A stretch of DNA of 56,757 nt from Candidatus Geothermarchaeota archaeon (GTDB taxonomy: Archaea; Thermoproteota; Nitrososphaeria; Geothermarchaeales; JDFR-13), in NCBI GenBank assembly GCA_015523605.1, contig WAKC01000029.1, positions 1-56,757 on the forward strand. Direction: 5' to 3'. Made by a program: the position numbers and the translations under genes. Positions within the stretch are counted from its first letter, which is position 1; the number at the start of each line of letters is the position of its first letter. The notes beneath the pieces are model-generated. The model saw nothing but the letters and a program-made list of their open reading frames with translations. It was not told the DNA's origin and did no database searches. This document shows, one piece after another, positions 40,225 through 48,849 of this stretch.

Positions 40225-42969
40225 CTATGGAATGTAATATCTAGGTGTTCTAGGGAGTAATACCGAGTCAAATATATGGTCAAGGTTGAGCATAGCCATT
40301 ATCAGCCTATCAATTCCCAGTCCGAATCCTCCATGTGGAGGCATTCCATATCTAAACATATTTAGATACCACTCATAACCCTCTTCTCTCAATCCACTCT
40401 CCCTCAGCCTCCTAATTAGAGTCTCTGCATCATTTATCCTCTCACCTCCACTAGATATCTCTAGTGGTATGTCTCTGACAGGGTATATTAGGTCGAAGCT
40501 CAGCGTAAGATTGGGGTCTCTATCGTAAAGCCTGTAGTAAAATGCTCTGGTGGATTTAGGCCATAGGATGATATGATGAGGCTTCCAATCGAATTCCTCG
40601 GCTACAGCTTTCATAGCCTCTAGATTTAGATCTTCACCATACTCGATGTTTACCCCTCTCTCTATGGCGATCTCTATAGCTTCGTTGTAGGTTATCCTAG
40701 GTATCTTATTAATTGGTTCAAGTTTAACTTCAAGTGTATCGAGTTCTTCCCTAGCCTCTATCGAAAGTCTTTTAATTGTGTATCCAATTAGATCCTCCTG
40801 AAGTTTAAGTAGTCTCTCTAGGTTGTAGAGTGCAGCTTCTACATCTAATGACCAGAATTCTGTCAAGTGTCTATTCGTATCGAATTTCTGGGCTCTATAG
40901 TAGCTATCGATCTCGAAGACCTTTTCAAAGGCGTTTAACGCCATCTGCTTATATAGCTGTGGACTCTGGGCTAGGAATGCTTCTCTACCATAATAGAGTA
41001 TTGGGAATAGCTCAGCCCCTCCCTCGCTTGCTGAGGCGATTATCGTAGGTGTATTTATCTCGATAAACCCGTTCTCCTTCAAATATTCCCTGAGAATATC
41101 AATAGCCTTCTCTCTAAATCTTAGTATAGCCCGTATTCGACGACGTCTTATATCTAGATACCTATATTTCATTCTAACGGTATAGGATGATCTTGAAAGG
41201 TCGAGTAGGGATAGAGGTGGGTTATACGTCTCACTTAGGGGGATAACCTCTATAGCCTCTATCTCCACACCGCCAGGAGCCCTTCTATCCTCTTTTAGAT
41301 ATCCGTTGACGGCTACAAATGACTCTTTTGGTAGGCTGTCTAAAATGTTATATACATTTTTTGTGGTGTCTGTAATTATCTGGATTTTCCCAGTCCAGTC
41401 TCTCAATATTATGAAGAGTCTGCCTCCAACATACATCTTGCTTTCTAGCCATCCTGTGACTGTATGCCTCCCCTCCCTAATCAAGAAAGCATCTTTAATA
41501 CTAATCCTATTCTCAAGTATCCTCTGATCATATCTAGGCGTAATCCTCTTTGCTTCCTCCTTCTTCCTTCTCTTCTCCTTCTTAGGAAGCCTTATATCAA
41601 CATATTTCAAGATTGTTTTGACATCTACTACATATCCTTCTTTGCCGAGCTCCTCTATAACCCGACCTATTACATAATCTCTAGTCCTTCTACCAATCTT
41701 ATCTATTGTTGAAAGGACTTTCTCTACAACGTGTTTTACGGTTTCTTCATCAGCATACTCACCCTCTCTACCCTCTAAACCCTTTAACTTCCTCCTCCCT
41801 TCCTCCTTAGTTATAAGCCCCTCTCTATACATTGATAGGATAAGCCTTAGTAGCTGTGTTAGCTTGGGAAGCTCTATAAACCCTCTATTAACCAGAGATC
41901 TCCCCTCGTTCACCAGGAGGCTTGCTAGATAGTTAATATGCTCCTTTTCAACAAGTTTCAGCTCCTCAACTAGGCTGTTGAAGATCTGTAGATATTCTCT
42001 ATCCCTTACGAGGACGTCAGCGATATTCTCTTGGACTCCCTTCGAGACTAAATCATTGATTATGTCCATTCTTAGCTTAGGTATCTCCGTAGAGACCCTC
42101 TCTTTTACCTCCTTAATGTTGATTGGAGGTATGTTCGGGTCTGGAATATATCTATATTCTTCTTCAAACTCCTTCTCTCTCAGAGGTACGGTAACCTTCC
42201 TCCTCTCATCCCAGTGTCTAGTTTCTCTCTTAACCTTTATACCTTCCTCCATATACCTCTTCATCCTCAGAATTTCAAAGCTGATGGCCTTCTCAACGTC
42301 TGTAGCGGAGCCTAAATTTTTAATCTCTACCCTTGCGCCCCCTTCTAGAGACACATTCGCATCGGTCTTTATAGATGGCCCTCCATCCATTAATATGCCT
42401 ATGTCTATTAGGAGCTCAGTTAGTTCTTGTAGGAATTGTTTGGCCTCGCTTGCCTCGGTAAAGTCGGGCTCTGTAACTAATTCTATCAATGGGCTTCCAG
42501 ATCTATTATAATCTATCAATACATATCTTGATTCTCCTAGCCCACCTGGGTGGACCAGCCTGGCAGGGTCTTCTTCTAACTGTATCCTACGAATCCTAAC
42601 TTCTTTTCCATTATTCATCTGGAATATCCCATTTAGGCCGATGGGTCTATACGCTCCCGCTAGGTATTGTGTAATTTGATATCCTTTAGGTAGGTCGGGA
42701 TATAGGTAATGCTTTCTATAAAACTGTATCTTATCGGGGATCTCTGTATGTAGGATAGCAGCTAATTTGACGGCTTTTTCAATCGCTTTCTTATTTGGTT
42801 TTGGTAGTGCCCCAGGTAGTCCTAGACATGTAGGGCATACATATTGATTCGGTTTTTTAGGGGGATATTTATAAGGATTTCTACATCTACAGAATAGTTT
42901 AGATTCTAATGTTGATATGGGTATATGCACTTCGAGACCGATTCTAACCCTATATTCAATCACAACCAC
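40225..42969 (-). CDS. fusion of amidotransferase subunit GatB and archaeal-type aspartyl-tRNA synthetase
   Basis: 914 residues with no stop between the two parts. Residues 1-~455 are a complete GatB: GLEVHIPI, Zn cysteines CRC...CPTC (27-48), LEEDPARLVH, DYNRSGSPLIELVTEPDF (153-170), then helical and YqeY-like tail domains (~300-455). A charged linker (KKEKRRKKEEAKR, 463-475) leads to a complete AspRS (~488-914): OB fold with VTGWLESK...GKIQIITD, class II motif 1 (INTPTI), GGAELFPILYYGREAFLAQSPQLYKQM, motif 2 (YYRAQKFDTNRHLTEFWSLDVE) and motif 3 (GGFGLGIDRLIMAM). It would charge tRNA(Asn) with Asp and present it to the GatB kinase site. Start GTG at 42969 (or 42963); a TATA box at 42996-43003 supports a near-leaderless message. 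Confidence 0.93.
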   Translation of the reverse strand: MVVIEYRVRIGLEVHIPISTLESKLFCRCRNPYKYPPKKPNQYVCPTCLGLPGALPKPNKKAIEKAVKLAAILHTEIPDKIQFYRKHYLYPDLPKGYQITQYLAGAYRPIGLNGIFQMNNGKEVRIRRIQLEEDPARLVHPGGLGESRYVLIDYNRSGSPLIELVTEPDFTEASEAKQFLQELTELLIDIGILMDGGPSIKTDANVSLEGGARVEIKNLGSATDVEKAISFEILRMKRYMEEGIKVKRETRHWDERRKVTVPLREKEFEEEYRYIPDPNIPPINIKEVKERVSTEIPKLRMDIINDLVSKGVQENIADVLVRDREYLQIFNSLVEELKLVEKEHINYLASLLVNEGRSLVNRGFIELPKLTQLLRLILSMYREGLITKEEGRRKLKGLEGREGEYADEETVKHVVEKVLSTIDKIGRRTRDYVIGRVIEELGKEGYVVDVKTILKYVDIRLPKKEKRRKKEEAKRITPRYDQRILENRISIKDAFLIREGRHTVTGWLESKMYVGGRLFIILRDWTGKIQIITDTTKNVYNILDSLPKESFVAVNGYLKEDRRAPGGVEIEAIEVIPLSETYNPPLSLLDLSRSSYTVRMKYRYLDIRRRRIRAILRFREKAIDILREYLKENGFIEINTPTIIASASEGGAELFPILYYGREAFLAQSPQLYKQMALNAFEKVFEIDSYYRAQKFDTNRHLTEFWSLDVEAALYNLERLLKLQEDLIGYTIKRLSIEAREELDTLEVKLEPINKIPRITYNEAIEIAIERGVNIEYGEDLNLEAMKAVAEEFDWKPHHIILWPKSTRAFYYRLYDRDPNLTLSFDLIYPVRDIPLEISSGGERINDAETLIRRLRESGLREEGYEWYLNMFRYGMPPHGGFGLGIDRLIMAMLNLDHIFDSVLLPRTPRYYIP

Positions 42970-42995
42970 CTTCTATCTAATTCTATTCTAAATAG

Positions 42996-43003
42996 ATATT
43001 AAA
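42996..43003 (-). promoter_or_regulatory. TATA box of the gat/aspS operon
   Basis: TTTAATAT read on the minus strand, 27-34 bases before the GTG start at 42969. This predicts transcription starting almost at the start codon, giving a very short leader. It lies back to back with the alaX promoter. Confidence 0.5.
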
Positions 43004-43016
43004 GAGTGGCATAATG

Positions 43017-43024
43017 TATATAAC
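43017..43024 (+). promoter_or_regulatory. TATA box of alaX
   Basis: TATATAAC, 32-39 bases before the alaX ATG at 43056. It lies inside what would be the 5' extension from an upstream ATG at 43014, so that longer start is unlikely. Divergent with the gat operon promoter within an 86-base intergenic region. Confidence 0.55.
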
Positions 43025-43055
43025 TTTTTATCCAGAGCTCCTCTACAGTATTAAC

Positions 43056-43976
43056 ATGGAGATAAGAGAGTTTAGTGTAAGGCATACTGGGGAACATCTT
43101 CTTATTGGTTCGTTGGTCCGCCGGGTTCCTGGTTCGCGGGTTGTTAGGGTTGTACATGAGGAGCATGTGGATAAAGCTTTTATAGAGTCTAGAGAGGCTG
43201 TTTCATGGGAAGTGGTTCTGGAGGCCGCGAGAGAAGCTAATCAAAGAGTTAAGGAGGGACATATAGTATCTATAGAGTATTTCGATTCACTTGAAGAGGC
43301 TAAGAAGAGGTATCCGTCTCTCAGGGCATATGAGGAGAGGTTAGAGGATAAAACTAGGATCAGAGTCGTTAATATAGGTGGTTTCGACTTCTCGGCGTGT
43401 AAGAATCCGCATGTGGAGAATACTTCTAGCGTAGGTTTGATAGTTCCTCTAAGGGTGTCTAGTGTGAGGAAGGGTCTATATGAAGTTGTTTTTATATCTG
43501 GTTCTGAAGCTGTTGAGAGGGTTTTGAAGGATACTGATATTCTCTATAGAATATCCAGACTCTTGGGATGTAGTAGAGAGGATATTATGAAGAGGGTTAA
43601 TAATGTTGTTGAGGAACTTAATCTCATGGACGAGCTTAGGAAAGAGTATACCAGGTATGTGCTTTATCATCATCCGGTACATGAGGGAAGGGTTAGATAT
43701 TTGTTTGTAAATGTTAGATTACTTGATATGAAGCATCTTATGAGTATTGCATCTAATGTTATGAGGGAACGTGGTATAGATGTTTTGGCTGTGGTTTCGT
43801 GGGATGGCGATAAGAATTCGATTTTCATTGCTTCTAGAGGTGTAGATATTGAAGAGTTTAAATCTAGGATAATGGAGGTGGCTGGAGGTAGTGGTGGTGG
43901 CAGGCCTGGTATGTATATGGGTTATGTAGAGGATGTCGATGGATTTGCAAGTTATTTTAGGGAGTATTTCGGGTGA
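43056..43976 (+). CDS. alaX: alanyl-tRNA editing protein AlaX with DHHA1 domain
   Basis: 306 residues. The editing domain has zinc ligands in RHTGEHLL (HxxxH, ~8-12) and SACKNPHV (CxxxH, ~112-116). A helical linker (~150-215) is followed by a DHHA1 domain ending in GGSGGGRPGMYMGYVED. It hydrolyses Ser- or Gly-tRNA(Ala) mischarged by AlaRS. Unlike typical AlaX it retains the DHHA1 tail of AlaRS but lacks the N-terminal synthetase core. Divergent from the gatB-aspS fusion, so two tRNA-fidelity loci share a promoter region. Confidence 0.88.
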   Translation: MEIREFSVRHTGEHLLIGSLVRRVPGSRVVRVVHEEHVDKAFIESREAVSWEVVLEAAREANQRVKEGHIVSIEYFDSLEEAKKRYPSLRAYEERLEDKTRIRVVNIGGFDFSACKNPHVENTSSVGLIVPLRVSSVRKGLYEVVFISGSEAVERVLKDTDILYRISRLLGCSREDIMKRVNNVVEELNLMDELRKEYTRYVLYHHPVHEGRVRYLFVNVRLLDMKHLMSIASNVMRERGIDVLAVVSWDGDKNSIFIASRGVDIEEFKSRIMEVAGGSGGGRPGMYMGYVEDVDGFASYFREYFG

Positions 43977-44013
43977 TTAAGTATGAATGTTAATATTATT
44001 TATTTGGTAGGTT

Positions 44014-44982
44014 ATGGAAGGGGTCTATGTAGATAGAGATTTTATCTTGGGTCTTGGATATGAGGAGGTATTAGACTCGGTAATAAATGCGTTTAAAGGC
44101 TTTCTAGAGCCCGGTGTCGTCCAGCCTCCGAGGCAGGAATTGGTACTTGAGGATCCTCCCAGGTTTTTCGGGAGTATGCCATGTTATCTAAGAGAATATA
44201 ACGTTATATCTGTTAAGCTCATCACATACTTTTTTGAGAATCCTAGGCTATATGGTAAGAAACCTTTTAACAGTGTCGTTATACTATTCTCAGGTGAAGA
44301 CGGGGATATACTAGCCTATCTTGATGGTGACATTATAACTACACTTAGAACCGCGGGTATGGCCGCCGCATCAACAAAATATCTCTCTCCCACTCCTCTA
44401 GAGACCATTTCTATTATAGGAGTTGGTGTACAGGGAAGGATGATGGTGGAGATGCACTTAAAACTCTTTGAGAATATTAACAAAGTGAAGATATACAATA
44501 GAACATATTCCAAGGCCGTCGAATATGGCAAGTATTTGGAAGAGGTTTATGGAGTAGACTCTATCCCTGTGAAAAGTCTTAAAGAGGTTTCCATTGGATC
44601 TGATGTGGTGATGGCCGCTACATCCTCTCCAGAGCCGGTGGTATTTGGTAGGTATATAGAGCCTTCTACTCATGTCATTAGTATTGGATACCTCTCTCGT
44701 GACAGTAGGGAACTTGATGATGAGGCTATCTCAAAATCCAATAAAATTTTTGTTGATAGTCCTGATGCTATTGAATCGGGTGATATAAGGATCCCTATTG
44801 AAAAGGGTATTATCTCGAGGGAGGAGATCCACCTATTTTCTGAGCTTGTCTTGGAAAGAGTTGTCGGTAGGGAGGATGAGGAGGAGATCACCCTTTTTAA
44901 GAGTGTGGGCACCGCCGTACAGGATGGTTATCTAGCGTATAAGGCATATAAGAAGTTTATGGAATCTACTAGGGAGCGTTAA
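44014..44982 (+). CDS. ornithine cyclodeaminase / mu-crystallin family protein
   Basis: 322 residues. Substrate-binding SVKLITYFFENP, catalytic-region TTLRTAGMAAASTKYLS (~108-124), then NAD-binding SIIGVGVQGRMMVEM (~132-146; GxGxQG) and NRTYSKA. Family members are ornithine cyclodeaminase, alanine dehydrogenase, L-arginine and ketimine reductases; residues here do not let me choose. It overlaps the end of the arrestin-like gene by 14 bases (convergent). Confidence 0.85.
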   Translation: MEGVYVDRDFILGLGYEEVLDSVINAFKGFLEPGVVQPPRQELVLEDPPRFFGSMPCYLREYNVISVKLITYFFENPRLYGKKPFNSVVILFSGEDGDILAYLDGDIITTLRTAGMAAASTKYLSPTPLETISIIGVGVQGRMMVEMHLKLFENINKVKIYNRTYSKAVEYGKYLEEVYGVDSIPVKSLKEVSIGSDVVMAATSSPEPVVFGRYIEPSTHVISIGYLSRDSRELDDEAISKSNKIFVDSPDAIESGDIRIPIEKGIISREEIHLFSELVLERVVGREDEEEITLFKSVGTAVQDGYLAYKAYKKFMESTRER

Positions 44983-46027
44983 ACCTATACCTCCTAAGGA
45001 TGGGGTTATTATCAGTTACTACCACTAGCTCATCTTCTATCAGTTCCTTCAAGAGCTTCTCTAAAGTATAGATATTTATGTTGATCCCCTGTAGCAATAA
45101 AAACTTTTGGATATCTATGATATCGCCCTCTATATAGTCTTCGAAGAATTTTAGGATAAGCCTTTTAGCCCTCTCCTCCATGGTATAGACATCCTTTGCG
45201 ATAGCTTCTGATACGTCCTCTTCAAAATGTGGATACCATTTTATCGGTATATGATATATGCGTCCGCCTTCTCTAGTCGTTAGTCTTATACGTAGATAGG
45301 GTTTATATGATACCAGGTCACTGTCGTAGGGGGATGTATAGATTGACCTTCCCTTTATCGATTTGGATAGGTCGATCCTCAATGGATATCGGAACTCGTC
45401 TCTTGACACCACTATGTTGTAGATGGGTATACATCTAGTGGTCTCCTTGAAACCTTTGAATATCCTAAGTTTCTCAACCCTATACCCCTCATAGAAGCAT
45501 ATATCAATTCCTATACGTCTGATTAGGTCGAGTCCCTGTTCGATGGATAATACCCCTAGTAAGGTCTTACCAACTATGGGCTCTGGAATAGATAGGTTTA
45601 TATGTATCCTTCCTGACCCTACGGTATATATAGTCTCTTTAGATTTTGCCTTAGGTTTATCCGTTATCCTCAGTTCTCCTTTCTTCACATATTCATATCC
45701 ATCTTTCTCCACCACCTTACATTCATAATATAACATACAGTCTAATACTCTACCTCTATATGTAGGGGGTATGTTGTCCGGGAGTTTATACTTTATATTA
45801 TAGCTATATACCCCCTTTAGATATCTACCCTCCTCCATAAAACTCAGTTCCTCATCAAGAATCTTCTTAAGGAATGTGGTCTTACCCCCCTCCCTAGCTA
45901 TCATATAATATGTAAACCTAAGGTCTCCAAACCTTATTTTTGTATCTATGGGGAGGTTTAGGGTTATATATGCCTTTATCTCATCCCCTGGATGGTAAAT
46001 TTCTTTGTCAAATTCGATCTTCAGCAA
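44969..46027 (-). CDS. arrestin-fold protein with C-terminal winged helix
   Basis: 352 residues. The opening IEFDKEIYHPGDEIKAYITL and the PDNIPPTYRGRVLDCMLYYECKVVE segment (~84-108) are typical of arrestin N-domains (YxPGxxIxGxVxL; LPPSFxGxxxxVxYxL). A second beta domain follows (~132-260; VGSGRIHINLSIPEPIVGKTLLGVL). The last ~85 residues are helical with winged-helix character (IIDIQKFLLLQGININIYTLEKLLKELIEDELVVV). No membrane segment. Arrestin-like proteins (arrestin, Vps26, Spo0M) are protein-interaction scaffolds; an archaeal version joined to a winged helix is unusual. Function unknown. Confidence 0.72.
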   Translation of the reverse strand: MLKIEFDKEIYHPGDEIKAYITLNLPIDTKIRFGDLRFTYYMIAREGGKTTFLKKILDEELSFMEEGRYLKGVYSYNIKYKLPDNIPPTYRGRVLDCMLYYECKVVEKDGYEYVKKGELRITDKPKAKSKETIYTVGSGRIHINLSIPEPIVGKTLLGVLSIEQGLDLIRRIGIDICFYEGYRVEKLRIFKGFKETTRCIPIYNIVVSRDEFRYPLRIDLSKSIKGRSIYTSPYDSDLVSYKPYLRIRLTTREGGRIYHIPIKWYPHFEEDVSEAIAKDVYTMEERAKRLILKFFEDYIEGDIIDIQKFLLLQGININIYTLEKLLKELIEDELVVVTDNNPILRRYRFNAP

Positions 46028-46134
46028 GATTGACTCCCCACAAAAGTATGGGTATATAATATTTTTATTAACTTACCTCTGATATATTGATGTAATTAAT
46101 CTGGATTCATTAGACAGCGTGGAGTTTAAGAGGT

Positions 46135-47007
46135 ATGACAAAGATGACTAGTATAAATACATACATAAAACTTACTAAGCCGCATGTATGGTCTCTACTC
46201 GTATTTACAGGTTCAGCTGGTTATTTAATTGCATCTAGTGGATCGTTTGATATAAACTTTGTATTAGTTACAATCGCCCTAATATGTGGTACCGCTGGGG
46301 CAAACACTGTAACTGGATATTTTGATCGGGATATAGATCAGATAATGTTTAGAACTATGAACAGACCTCTACCAAAAGGCGAGGTAACTCCCCAAAGTGC
46401 GTTATATTTTGGATTATTGCTTGTATTTTTAAGTGTGATCCTAGCGTTCTACATCAACTTCCTCGTCTTTGTATTAATGGTTCTTGGACTTATTGATAAT
46501 ATCATCGTGTATAGCTGGTGGAGTAAAAGGAGGACTCCATGGAATATAATATTGGGAGCACCTTCTGGGGGTATGCCTACTTTAATTGGTTATGCAGCAT
46601 ATGAACCAATCCTACCTATAGATGCATGGCTGTTATTCCTACTGGTTATAATATGGACGCCTCTGCATATATGGACTTTAGCTTTGAAATATAGAGATGA
46701 CTATCTTAGGGCTAATGTGCCTATGTTAACCTCAATCACCCCTATTGATAAGGCTATAAAGATACTAGGGGTATCCTCTCTTGCGTTGATAAGCTTTTCA
46801 TTTCTTCTCCCTCTCTATGGAGGACCGATATATCAGACACCAGTATTCATCGTCCCCCTTATACTTGTTAACGCAATAGTTTTATATTATACATTGCTAG
46901 TGTTTAAACGGTTGGATATAGATGCGGTATGGAAACTCTTTAAAATATCCAGTCCCTATCTCACTATAGTCTATCTATTCGCGGTGATATCCTCAATCCT
47001 TGTTTAG
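46135..47007 (+). CDS. ctaB: protoheme IX farnesyltransferase (heme O synthase), UbiA family
   Basis: 290 residues with about eight membrane helices. First Asp-rich motif NTVTGYFDRDIDQIMFRTMNRPLP (short form DRDID...RTMNRPLP), then the CtaB-specific WWSKRRTPWNIILGAPSGGMPTLIG and IWTPLHIWTLALKYRDDYLRANVPML. It adds a farnesyl chain to heme b. As bd oxidases use no heme O/A, its presence suggests a heme-copper oxidase elsewhere in the genome. Its last 15 bases overlap the convergent DUF885 gene. Confidence 0.9.
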   Translation: MTKMTSINTYIKLTKPHVWSLLVFTGSAGYLIASSGSFDINFVLVTIALICGTAGANTVTGYFDRDIDQIMFRTMNRPLPKGEVTPQSALYFGLLLVFLSVILAFYINFLVFVLMVLGLIDNIIVYSWWSKRRTPWNIILGAPSGGMPTLIGYAAYEPILPIDAWLLFLLVIIWTPLHIWTLALKYRDDYLRANVPMLTSITPIDKAIKILGVSSLALISFSFLLPLYGGPIYQTPVFIVPLILVNAIVLYYTLLVFKRLDIDAVWKLFKISSPYLTIVYLFAVISSILV

Positions 47008-48627
47008 AAAGTCTATGAGCATATCGTTCGAGTAGTCCTTTAAAACAAGTGCCTCCAAGTAGTTGAGTGGAGTTACAGAATACTTCATTATCTCCTCTGT
47101 AAGCCATTTATAACTGAACCTCTTTTCAGATACGGTCTTCAACTTCCTCTCAAGATTCTTGAAGAATCTATATCCCATATATTGAGATAGTAGGGTTGAG
47201 GGTGATGCGAGGGCTGTCATGATATTAATTGTCACCTCATCATCTGTGAAGATACCCAGCTGTTTAAGCGCCTTTGCAGCCTCTACATGGGTAAGTCTTC
47301 CAGTGTTTATCTCTATATCCATCTTAGCTAGAATTGCCATCTTATATTTCTCGATTAAATTCATTATTTTATAGTCTTCCCCGCTTATCATACCCAACTC
47401 CAAAAGTATATCTTGAGTATAGGCTCCCCACCCTTCTTTATACTCTGGGATATCCAATATCTTCCTTAGAAGGTTGTCGGATGTCTTTAGATAGAATTCT
47501 AATAGGGCCTTTCCGGGGAGTATCTCCCTTATCATTCTCAGGGTAATCTCATACTTATTATGCCATTTCAGGTCTTCCTCATCTTTAATTCTAAGCATTA
47601 TCTCAATATCAAGTTTTGAGCCTTCAATAGAGGCTATATGGCTGAAGATTGGTGTCAAGTAGCTTGATTTAACGGGTAGTATCTGTATGTCAAGCTCTAT
47701 CTCAGGTATATCCATGAAGTTATTCTCGAGTATCCTTCTCCTAATCTCTACAAATGCATTCTCGTATTCAGAGACTACTTTAAAAGGCTCTGACGGGTGG
47801 ATCTCCCTTACCCCTTCTAGGTAATCATGTATTGAGGACACATTTATCGTTCTAAGCCTTCTCAAGATCTCATCATGTATGTTGTTAATATCCTCCTTTA
47901 TCAGGTTGTGTATCTCCTTGAGGTCGTCACCCAACCTTCTAATCCTAATCAGCTTTGTATAAACCTCCTGTCCCATACTAACTTCAAAAACTTCCCGCCC
48001 TCTCAGGTTTACAAGCCACTCCATATATCTATCTAGAGCCTCTTCAGCCCGTTCAAAGACCTCATTCAACTTGCTGAATGCCTTTGTGGCTTTCGGATCT
48101 TTACCAGCTTCATCCTTTATAAAGGCTAGGATCTGCTTTAAATAAGTAAGCATTAGAATACCGATGTCAACAAAGAGTCTTACCGGGCGTTTAAGCCTTG
48201 ATTTACTGACCTCTAGATAGGTTGGGAGGTCTTTAATATAATCACCGATTAAACGTATCTTCTCGTCCAGTGGATAATTGGGGTTGGAGATTATAATCCC
48301 AATGATCTTTACAAGGGTTTCAAGGGCCTCTGGATACATTCTCCATAGCTGCCAATCTTCAATAAAGAATTTTCTTAGTCTTAGATAGTCATAGAAACTT
48401 AGGTAGTAGACTTTTCCGTCTATGCTAAGCTCTTCAAACTCTATATCCTTCAATTTATCTAGTGTAAGCTCAATTAATCCTTTCTCTCTATCTAGAGTTT
48501 CTATACTCATGTTGGAGAGGCCCTTTCCCACGTTGATACCCATCTCAATACCTAGCTCAGGTCTTATGCTAAGAATGTCTGAGAAGTATTCTTTAATTAG
48601 ATTCTGGAGTGTAAGGTCATATGACAT
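46993..48627 (-). CDS. DUF885-family protein with substituted metal-site residues (pseudoenzyme)
   Basis: 544 residues with the all-helical DUF885 plan. The family zinc motif HExxPGHH appears as REILPGK (367-373), with both His replaced (Arg, Lys). The second motif EGWALYxE is EGWGAYTQ (398-405), with the last Glu changed to Gln. The metal site therefore seems lost while the fold-defining PG and EGW positions remain. Normal family members are metallocarboxypeptidase-like. This one may be a binding or regulatory protein. The frame is intact and starts with a plain ATG. Confidence 0.75.
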   Translation of the reverse strand: MSYDLTLQNLIKEYFSDILSIRPELGIEMGINVGKGLSNMSIETLDREKGLIELTLDKLKDIEFEELSIDGKVYYLSFYDYLRLRKFFIEDWQLWRMYPEALETLVKIIGIIISNPNYPLDEKIRLIGDYIKDLPTYLEVSKSRLKRPVRLFVDIGILMLTYLKQILAFIKDEAGKDPKATKAFSKLNEVFERAEEALDRYMEWLVNLRGREVFEVSMGQEVYTKLIRIRRLGDDLKEIHNLIKEDINNIHDEILRRLRTINVSSIHDYLEGVREIHPSEPFKVVSEYENAFVEIRRRILENNFMDIPEIELDIQILPVKSSYLTPIFSHIASIEGSKLDIEIMLRIKDEEDLKWHNKYEITLRMIREILPGKALLEFYLKTSDNLLRKILDIPEYKEGWGAYTQDILLELGMISGEDYKIMNLIEKYKMAILAKMDIEINTGRLTHVEAAKALKQLGIFTDDEVTINIMTALASPSTLLSQYMGYRFFKNLERKLKTVSEKRFSYKWLTEEIMKYSVTPLNYLEALVLKDYSNDMLIDFLNKD

Positions 48628-48849
48628 CTTTCACACCAGTTATATTAAATTACAAATATTATCTTTGGAGTAGTCGGCTTTAAATTATACGGTTTCATAT
48701 GATGTTAAATATATAATATTATAATGTATTTAGAATTTGAGTCTATCTTGCTTTGACGGTGGTGAAGGTATATCTCCAATCTTGCGGAGCTTAACATCAA
48801 GAGACGGAGGGCAATAGTCGAGTATCTAGTTAGAAATGACTTTAAAGAA

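Noticed and set aside
40225-41510. Reading the synthetase half of the fusion as asparaginyl-tRNA synthetase
   Set aside because: GGAELFPILYYGREAFLAQS and the motif 2 / SLDVE region follow archaeal AspRS. A GatCAB partner also makes sense only with an Asp-charging enzyme.
48754-48765. TGA codons before the 48850 gene as selenocysteine or read-through sites
   Set aside because: No SECIS-like structure or redox motif is apparent and two closely spaced TGA codons are better explained by non-coding sequence or decay.
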